Positions 6,421-10,739 of a DNA stretch of 10,739 bases are shown here, in pieces. The notes beneath the pieces were generated by a model. The model was not told the DNA's origin, did no database searches, and saw only the letters and a list, made by a program, of their open reading frames with translations. Numbering within the stretch: position 1 is the stretch's first letter; every line of letters begins with the position of its first letter. Location of the stretch: contig DZAU01000003.1 of the NCBI GenBank assembly GCA_022729635.1, positions 1 to 10,739 on the forward strand, written 5' to 3'. The position numbers were made by a program, and so were the translations under genes. Source of the DNA: Flavobacterium psychrophilum. Lineage in GTDB: Bacteria > Bacteroidota > Bacteroidia > Flavobacteriales > Flavobacteriaceae.

Positions 6421-6451
6421 AGTTAGAAGTTAGAAGTTAGAAGTTAGAAGT
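6421..6451. repeat. AGTTAGA heptamer tandem repeat
   Basis: Four perfect copies of AGTTAGA (6421-6448) are followed by a partial AGT. The array begins 7 bases upstream of the pheS -7 element, where the -33 region would be. The copy number may vary by slippage. Confidence 0.9.
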
Positions 6452-6499
6452 TTTTCTAAACATCTCCCATAAAATCATCAATCTGCAATCGTTACTCTT

Positions 6500-6531
6500 C
6501 AATCAATCAATCAATCAATTAATCAATTAAT
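6500..6531. repeat. CAAT/TAAT tetranucleotide tandem repeat overlapping a stop codon
   Basis: Eight consecutive tetranucleotides are present: five CAAT, then TAAT, CAAT, TAAT. The TAA stop of the adjacent minus-strand gene (6519-6521) and its last four codons lie within the array. Because the unit is not a multiple of three, slippage in the coding part would alter the C-terminus. Confidence 0.88.
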
Positions 6532-6875
6532 TCCTTTTCTATAAAATAATTGACAATCGCTTCTTTCATTAAAACCGATTGTTCACCTGCTTTGAGTGGT
6601 GGCAACTCTTCTTTTACTTTGTAATGTGGCCAACCGTCTTCGTCGAAAAAATCGAATTCATAAAACCCATACGGTTCCAATAATCGGCAGATTGCGATGT
6701 GCATCAGGTTGAGTTTTTCGTCTTTTTCGAAGGTTCGATGTACTTTTCCGAGTTCTTGAACGCCAATTAAATAAATGATGGCATCTAAATCGAGGTCTTC
6801 ACCCTGCGAAAATTGATTGGAAAGTATGACCACAAGCTGTTCCCAGCGTTCTTTAAGTTGTATATCTCTTGACAT
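6519..6875 (-). CDS. Hypothetical 118-residue acidic protein upstream of pheS
   Basis: The product is MSRDIQLKERWEQLVVILSN... with no signal peptide and no membrane segment. I do not recognise a named family. The N-terminal half is helical (WEQLVVILSNQF; DLDAIIYLIGVQELGKVHR at 29-47; LMHIAICRLLEPYGFYEFDF at 57-76). A short aromatic/acidic segment FFDEDGWPHYKV (76-87) and a C-terminal helix (VLMKEAIVNYFIEKELID) follow. The composition is like that of neighbouring native genes. It probably is a conserved cytoplasmic protein of flavobacteria. It lies about 130 bases before pheS on the same strand and is divergent from the CvpA gene. No function is proposed. Confidence 0.78.
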   Translation of the reverse strand: MSRDIQLKERWEQLVVILSNQFSQGEDLDLDAIIYLIGVQELGKVHRTFEKDEKLNLMHIAICRLLEPYGFYEFDFFDEDGWPHYKVKEELPPLKAGEQSVLMKEAIVNYFIEKELID

Positions 6876-7132
6876 TAAAATAGTATTAAGATTTGAGTAT
6901 TAAGTATTAAGAGTAATTTTAGATTTTACTCGTCACTTCGAATGATTTTGAATAGTAATGCGACAGCTTTACTGTTCAAAATAGTATCGAGAAGCCTACA
7001 AAATTAGGATTCTCGATACATTTAATAAAAAAAGATGTCGCATTTTTTTATAAAATACTCGAACAGACGAACGAAACAATATTAATCCTTAACTCTAAAA
7101 TTATTTTGGCAAAGATACCAACATAATTCTTT
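6876..7132. other. Divergent intergenic region with repeats
   Basis: No gene was found in these 257 bases. The first part has three GTATTAAG copies (6883-6890, 6897-6904, 6904-6911). The middle holds the nested inverted-repeat element at 6957-7044. The last part is the CvpA promoter zone. On the minus strand TAATTTTG (6999-7006), in the loop of the inverted repeat, fits TANNTTTG and could serve the 118-residue gene, though chance matches are common in AT-rich DNA. Confidence 0.5.
6957..7044. repeat. Nested inverted-repeat element (MITE-like or dispersed repeat)
   Basis: The outer 9-bp arms AATGCGACA (6957-6965) and TGTCGCATT (7036-7044) are perfect inverse copies. Inside, 15-bp arms 6984-6998 and 7005-7019 (TATCGAGAAGCCTA against TAGGATTCTCGATA, each with one further pairing base) match with one mismatch around a 6-base loop. 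The element is about 88 bases with no coding capacity. The outer right arm runs into seven T's. No target-site duplication is evident. Confidence 0.75.
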
Positions 7133-7140
7133 TATCTTTG
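7133..7140 (+). promoter_or_regulatory. -7 promoter element of the CvpA-family gene
   Basis: TATCTTTG is an exact TANNTTTG and TTTTGG lies upstream at 7104-7109. The gap between TTTG and the -7 box is 24 bases, slightly longer than usual. The ATG at 7165 is 24 bases past the element. An in-frame TTG at 7138 lies inside it and cannot sensibly be the start. Confidence 0.65.
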
Positions 7141-7164
7141 TTCTTTATTCATTTCTCCTTTTAT

Positions 7165-7668
7165 ATGAGTTTTTTAGATATTGTTTTGGGTGTTATACTT
7201 GGTATTGGAGTTTTTAAAGGCATAAAAAACGGCCTTTTTGTAGAGTTGGCTTCGTTGGTTTCGTTGATTTTGGGAATTTATTTAGCGATAAAGTTTTCGT
7301 ATCTGGCAAGAATAATGCTATCGGGATTTGTGCATTGGAACCCAAAAACAATTCAAATTGTTGCTTTCATAATTACTTTTCTTCTGGTTGTAATTGGAAT
7401 TTCGATTATGGCTAAAGTACTTACCAACGTTGCAAATTTTGCCCAATTAGGTGTAATAAACAACCTTGGTGGTGGATTTTTTAGACTATTGAAAACGGTG
7501 TTAATCTTGAGTATCTTTTTAAACCTTTTCGAAAAAATAAACTTCAATAATATGCTTGCCAAAAAAGAAACTTTAGACAATTCGCTATTTTATCGCCCAA
7601 TCCAAAAAACGGCGGGATTTATTTATCCTTCGATTGAAAAATGGTACGATGAATTGAAGAAGAAGTAA
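7165..7668 (+). CDS. CvpA-family inner-membrane protein
   Basis: The protein of 167 residues begins MSFLDIVLGVILGIGVFKGIKNG, the usual N-terminus of CvpA (colicin V production) proteins. Four hydrophobic segments are seen at about 3-18, 25-44, 64-86 and 105-122. A Gly-rich NNLGGGFFRLLK stretch at 99-110 precedes the last one, a position where CvpA proteins have conserved glycines. The C-terminus (LDNSLFYRPIQKTAGFIYP at 137-155) resembles the NSxxY/F region of the family. E. coli CvpA is needed for colicin V production and envelope stress tolerance; the molecular role is unclear. I chose ATG 7165 because the upstream TTG at 7138 overlaps the -7 promoter box. It is divergent from the 118-residue gene and convergent with the Bat genes. 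Confidence 0.88.
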   Translation: MSFLDIVLGVILGIGVFKGIKNGLFVELASLVSLILGIYLAIKFSYLARIMLSGFVHWNPKTIQIVAFIITFLLVVIGISIMAKVLTNVANFAQLGVINNLGGGFFRLLKTVLILSIFLNLFEKINFNNMLAKKETLDNSLFYRPIQKTAGFIYPSIEKWYDELKKK

Positions 7669-7670
7669 GC

Positions 7671-7756
7671 AGTGGTCAGTGTTAAAGTGGTCAGTGCTTC
7701 TGTAAACTGAACACTAATTACTGAATACCTGTCTGCCGACAGGCAGGCTGAACACT
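7671..7756. repeat. Composite repeat region in the convergent CvpA/BatE spacer
   Basis: Direct repeats AGTGGTCAGTG (7671-7681, 7686-7696) and CTGAACACT (7707-7715, 7748-7756) flank a GC-rich hairpin, CCTGTCTG/CAGGCAGG (7728-7735, 7740-7747; one G-T pair). The CAGTG and CACTG-like parts are also roughly inverse to each other. It fills the whole gap between two converging genes and may end transcription from both sides. Confidence 0.75.
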
Positions 7757-7757
7757 C

Positions 7758-8501
7758 CTATTTCACTTCCCTAATCGCCGTTTTTTCAATCCAACCTTCG
7801 GTTCCGTCGGTCAATTGAATTTTTTTCCAGTTTTCTAACGTTTCCTGAACAAAAACTTTGGTTCCTTCGTGGAGTGTAAACACGGTATTACTTGCCGCTT
7901 GTGGTTCACTTTTTACCAAAACCATTTCGGCAAAAACAATCGCTGGTCTTTCGTTGTCAAAATCATTTTTCTCGGAAATTGCCGCTGAAACACTGATAAT
8001 CAGTAAAAAAATTAGCGCAAACATTCCAAAGAAATAAATCCTCTTTGTTGCTGTTATTTGTGAAAAATAATAGCCGATAAAAAACACTAAAAACAGCGTT
8101 GAAAATCCAACCGAAATCCACGCCCAGGTATTAAAATGAAAAACAGAAGTAAAATCGTGAACCATTTTTGAAAAGCCCACTTTTGGAATCTCTTTTACTT
8201 CGTCGATAGTTAATTTTTGGGCGAATTTCAAATTGTTTTTTGTCTCAATATCTTCTGGATTGAGTACTAATGCTTTTTCGTAATTGTAAATTGCCGGTCC
8301 AACCTTATTCAATTTATAATAGCAATTTCCGAGATTGAAATACAATTCAGCCGAATGTTTTTTTGATGCCAAAACACTTTCATATTCTGATATGGCTTGT
8401 TCGTATTTCCCCTTTTGATACAAAGCATTCCCTTTTTCGAAGCCGCTTTGTGCAAAGAAAACATGGGTTGTAAGTAAAAGTATAAAAAGTATGTTTTTCA
8501 T
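7758..8501 (-). CDS. batE: BatE-like protein: TPR, two membrane segments and SH3-like domain
   Basis: The 247-residue product starts with a signal-like hydrophobic stretch (MKNILFILLLTTHVFFAQ). TPR helices follow at about 19-86 (GNALYQKGKYEQAISEYESVL; LYFNLGNCYYKLNKVGPAIYNYEKAL). Two membrane segments lie at about 126-147 and 156-175. The C-terminal 186-244 contains VLVKSEPQAASNTVFTLHEG and DGTEGWIEK, the pattern of a bacterial SH3-like domain. This architecture, directly downstream of batD, is that of BatE. Bat proteins are linked to aerotolerance in Bacteroides and to envelope functions with MoxR ATPases. It is the last gene of the cluster, separated from batD by an 88-base repeat-filled spacer. 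Confidence 0.9.
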   Translation of the reverse strand: MKNILFILLLTTHVFFAQSGFEKGNALYQKGKYEQAISEYESVLASKKHSAELYFNLGNCYYKLNKVGPAIYNYEKALVLNPEDIETKNNLKFAQKLTIDEVKEIPKVGFSKMVHDFTSVFHFNTWAWISVGFSTLFLVFFIGYYFSQITATKRIYFFGMFALIFLLIISVSAAISEKNDFDNERPAIVFAEMVLVKSEPQAASNTVFTLHEGTKVFVQETLENWKKIQLTDGTEGWIEKTAIREVK

Positions 8502-8514
8502 TATTTATTATTTT

Positions 8515-8586
8515 GCCGCAAAGGCACTAAGGCGCAAAGTTTTTGTTTCTATTTTAATATTCTTTGTGGTTTGGTGTCTTTGTGGC
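8515..8586. repeat. Imperfect 25-bp inverted repeat between batD and batE
   Basis: The left arm (8515-8539, GCCGCAAAGGCACTAAGG...) and right arm (8562-8586, ending GTGTCTTTGTGGC) align as inverse copies with about six differences, most of them compatible with G-U pairs in RNA. Each arm itself contains two CRCAAAG/CTTTGTG units, so both arms may derive from one short ancestor. It lies inside the batD-batE transcript. Confidence 0.78.
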
Positions 8587-8589
8587 TAA

Positions 8590-10341
8590 TTATTTTATCT
8601 GTTTTTCCAAATCCGAAATTATCAATACTGCTTTATCAAAATCCTGTTGGATGGCCGAACTTGACGTTAACGCATATCGTGCCAATTCACAATTTTCGGT
8701 CAGATCGATAAAATCGATTATCGTTTGAGCATTTACATTTCTAGAAGCCAAAAGTTTTTGTATGTTACTTTTACTCATATCCGAGGTTTCTATGTGTAAT
8801 TTAGCTTTCAGAAAATTGTGCATTGCCTTTTCTAATGCCACATAAAACGGTTCTTTGTTGTTGATTTGTTTTTTGGCTTCCGATAAATATTTTTTGGCCA
8901 ATCTGTTGTTCATTTTTATTCTGTTGCCAAAAACATCGCTGTCTATGGCTTCTTTTTTCTTTTTGAATAACACAATCGCCGGCAGAATTAAAAATGGTAA
9001 AAACAGCAATCCATAAAATAAATTTGACCCGAAGAAATCTTCCTTTTTCATTGATGAAAGCTTACTTTTTAGCTTAATGAATTTGAATTGTTCGTTACTC
9101 GAAATTATATTTTTGCCTGTTCCTTGTGTGGTTGCTACTTGGTCATTGACAGATGGACCATCAAGAACGTTAATCATTATTTCTGGTGAACTTATGGTTT
9201 TATACGTTCCTGAACCCAAATCGAAATAGGAAAATTGCATTGGTTTTATTGGGTAATTCCCTTTAAACTGCGGAATTATGGTATAACTGTCGGATATTTT
9301 CCCTGACATTCCCGATAAGGCTGTATTCACTTTTTCGCTATGAACCGGATCATAGGTTTCTAGTGAATTTGGAACCACAGGTTTTGGTAAATTGAATAAT
9401 TTCATATTCCCGTTTCCGGAAACACTAACCACTAAATCCAGACTTTCGCCATTTTTTAAATTGTTTTTTGAAGGTGTTACTCTAAAGTCAAATTTTCCTA
9501 CTGCTCCCGAAAAATCTGCCGGTTTTCCTGCCTCAGGAAGGGATTTTACTGCGATTGTTTTGGCTCCGGCAGAAACTCTTTTGTTTCCATTGGTGACTAC
9601 CACTCGTCCAAACATATCTCGGCGATTAGTAGGTAATTGCACATCAATGTCTAATGACAAAGGTTCAATTACCAATTTGCCTGATTTTTGTGGATATAAA
9701 ACCGTTTTTCGAAGCACGACATAGCGATATTTTTCTCCTTTAAACATTCCTTCTTCGCCAACAAGTTGTTTAATATCGATGTTTTGACTCCAAAAATCGT
9801 TGTATTTAGGTTTGTCTAATTCCCTCCAATTTGTAATTCCAATATTGTAGCTAAAATAAAGCTTGTAAACTACTGTTATTGGTTCGTTAATGTATGGATT
9901 CGTTTTCGAAATATCGGCAACGAGATAAATATTATCATCGGCAGAAATCTGTGTGTCGTTCGGGTCTTTTGGCATTTCGACTGCTGCGGTGACATTAATT
10001 TTTATTGGAGTTGTTTTATAAATTTGACCGTTATATTCAATCGCAGCCTGCTTAATTACTATATTTCCTCTTTGGGTTGGCAAAAGATAATAGGAATATA
10101 TTTTTTCAAAAGAACTTTTTCCATTTACCCACGACTGACTCACTTGCTGACTTGGTCCGGCAATGATTTTAAATCCCTCAAAAGAAGGTTGGTTAAAGTT
10201 GTCTCCATCAATATTCATTACAAAATCGATGCGAAGCCTTTCGTTTAATCCAAGCGTGGTTTTGCTGACTTTTGCCTCAAATTGTACTTGAGCCAAAAGC
10301 GATTGAGTAATTAAAAACAGTATTAATATAATTCTTTTCAT
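8590..10341 (-). CDS. batD: BatD-family envelope protein
   Basis: The 583-residue protein has a signal peptide (MKRIILILFLITQSLLAQ). A long beta-rich periplasmic part (about 20-400) contains repeated immunoglobulin-like strands, for example LNERLRIDFVMNIDG at 32-46, NEPITVVYKLYFS at 152-164 and KNGESLDLVVSVSGNGNMK at 296-314. A single membrane segment lies at about 442-459 (YGLLFLPFLILPAIVLF), followed by a charged cytoplasmic helical tail (460-583). This is the normal BatD layout. BatD works with VWA proteins BatA/BatB, TPR protein BatC and a MoxR ATPase. Their exact role is unsettled, with aerotolerance and envelope stress proposed. It is flanked by batC-like and batE genes on the same strand. 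The length and domain order look complete. Confidence 0.92.
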   Translation of the reverse strand: MKRIILILFLITQSLLAQVQFEAKVSKTTLGLNERLRIDFVMNIDGDNFNQPSFEGFKIIAGPSQQVSQSWVNGKSSFEKIYSYYLLPTQRGNIVIKQAAIEYNGQIYKTTPIKINVTAAVEMPKDPNDTQISADDNIYLVADISKTNPYINEPITVVYKLYFSYNIGITNWRELDKPKYNDFWSQNIDIKQLVGEEGMFKGEKYRYVVLRKTVLYPQKSGKLVIEPLSLDIDVQLPTNRRDMFGRVVVTNGNKRVSAGAKTIAVKSLPEAGKPADFSGAVGKFDFRVTPSKNNLKNGESLDLVVSVSGNGNMKLFNLPKPVVPNSLETYDPVHSEKVNTALSGMSGKISDSYTIIPQFKGNYPIKPMQFSYFDLGSGTYKTISSPEIMINVLDGPSVNDQVATTQGTGKNIISSNEQFKFIKLKSKLSSMKKEDFFGSNLFYGLLFLPFLILPAIVLFKKKKEAIDSDVFGNRIKMNNRLAKKYLSEAKKQINNKEPFYVALEKAMHNFLKAKLHIETSDMSKSNIQKLLASRNVNAQTIIDFIDLTENCELARYALTSSSAIQQDFDKAVLIISDLEKQIK

Positions 10342-10373
10342 TTCTATTTAAAATCATTTATCCTCTTCAAATT

Positions 10374-10394
10374 CCCCCTTCGGGGGTAAGGGGG
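10374..10394. repeat. GC-rich CCCCC/GGGGG hairpin between batC and batD
   Basis: CCCCC (10374-10378), TTC loop and GGGGG (10382-10386) form a tight hairpin. A second GGGGG (10390-10394) could replace the first as partner. It sits 2 bases after the batC-like stop codon on the minus strand. It stands out in AT-rich surroundings and looks like a dispersed repeat. Confidence 0.75.
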
Positions 10395-10396
10395 CT

Positions 10397-10739
10397 TTAC
10401 CAATCTTTTTCGGTCTGAACTGGTTTTCCTTTTACTTTTTGGGCATTTACCTTGTCTTGAATTTTCTTTTCTTCGTTGTTTACGGCGTCTAAAAGATTCT
10501 CTGTTCTCTGTTTAGAAATTCCTCCCGGTATTGGTTTAGGTTTTCCTTGGTCATCCTTTGGTTTTTCGTCTTTTTTATCCTTGTCATTGTTTCCTTTATC
10601 GTCTTTTTTGTCTTTTTTGTCTTTGTCACCGTTATCTTTCTTCTCTTTTTCTCCGTCTTTTTTCTCGTCTTTTTTATCCTTGTCTTTGTCCTTATCGTCC
10701 TTTTTTGGAGGATTTTCTTTTAGCATTTTTTTTGCCAAA
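10397..10739 (-). CDS. batC: BatC-like TPR protein, C-terminal part only
   Basis: The frame is open to the window edge; the real start lies beyond base 10739. The first complete codon in view is a leucine TTG that should not be taken as a start. The visible 113 residues begin LAKKMLKENPP. An extreme Lys/Asp/Glu-rich tract of about 55 residues (DKDKDKKDEKK-type) follows, and then a conserved-looking tail GGISKQRTENLLDAVNNEEK...TEKDW. The tail GGIS-K-x-ENLLDAVNNEEK is typical of flavobacterial BatC proteins, whose TPR repeats precede it. The charged tract is probably a disordered linker. The position upstream of batD and batE on the same strand supports the call. The VWA genes batA and batB would be expected further right. 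Confidence 0.82.
   Translation of the reverse strand, partial: LAKKMLKENPPKKDDKDKDKDKKDEKKDGEKEKKDNGDKDKKDKKDDKGNNDKDKKDEKPKDDQGKPKPIPGGISKQRTENLLDAVNNEEKKIQDKVNAQKVKGKPVQTEKDW

Noticed and set aside
9392..9724. Plus-strand ORF of 110 codons within batD
   Set aside because: It is antisense to intact BatD coding sequence with no recognisable domain.
10397..10738. Stand-alone small Lys/Asp-rich protein starting at the TTG near 10738
   Set aside because: The frame stays open to the window edge and the tail matches the end of a BatC-like protein, so it is a fragment of a longer gene.

Overview
The window looks like a chromosomal segment of a Flavobacterium-type member of the Bacteroidota. The DNA is AT-rich, genes lack Shine-Dalgarno sequences, several starts follow the Bacteroidota -7 promoter element TANNTTTG, and the proteins resemble flavobacterial housekeeping and Bat aerotolerance proteins. 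The species assignment is inference from gene content and style, not from a database match.

Left part (1-3708, + strand): the C-terminus of a YicC-family protein, then a two-gene cassette, then guanylate kinase (gmk) and nicotinate-nucleotide adenylyltransferase (nadD), closed by a hairpin terminator. yicC, gmk and nadD form a natural housekeeping cluster. The cassette between yicC and gmk encodes a D12-class N6-adenine DNA methyltransferase and a protein with a PD-(D/E)XK-like signature, overlapping by 14 bases. It reads as a type II restriction-modification (R-M) system lodged inside the cluster. It is AT-richer than its neighbours, has its own -7 promoter element, and is bounded by an 8-base direct repeat. 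This is the main accessory element of the window.

Middle part (3709-7757): gpsA (+) meets a small conserved-looking protein (-) tail to tail with no base between the stop codons. That small gene lies downstream of pheS (-), separated from it by a perfect 15-bp-arm hairpin. A second small hypothetical gene (-) lies upstream of pheS. A divergent intergenic region with a nested inverted-repeat element follows, then a CvpA-family membrane protein (+).

Right part (7758-10739, - strand): a Bat operon fragment read right to left. It holds the C-terminus of a BatC-like TPR protein with a long Lys/Asp-rich tail, then BatD, then BatE (TPR, two membrane segments, SH3-like domain). These envelope proteins normally act with MoxR and the VWA proteins BatA/BatB, which would lie beyond the right edge.

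A recurring theme is that almost every gene junction carries a different short repeat or hairpin. These are AAAACCY heptamers, CCCTTTCAGGGTTT, AGTTAGA tandems, CAAT tandems, a TCTCGATA element, a CCTGTCTG hairpin, a GCCRCAAAG element and a CCCCC/GGGGG hairpin. No tRNA, rRNA, CRISPR array, transposase or integrase was seen.
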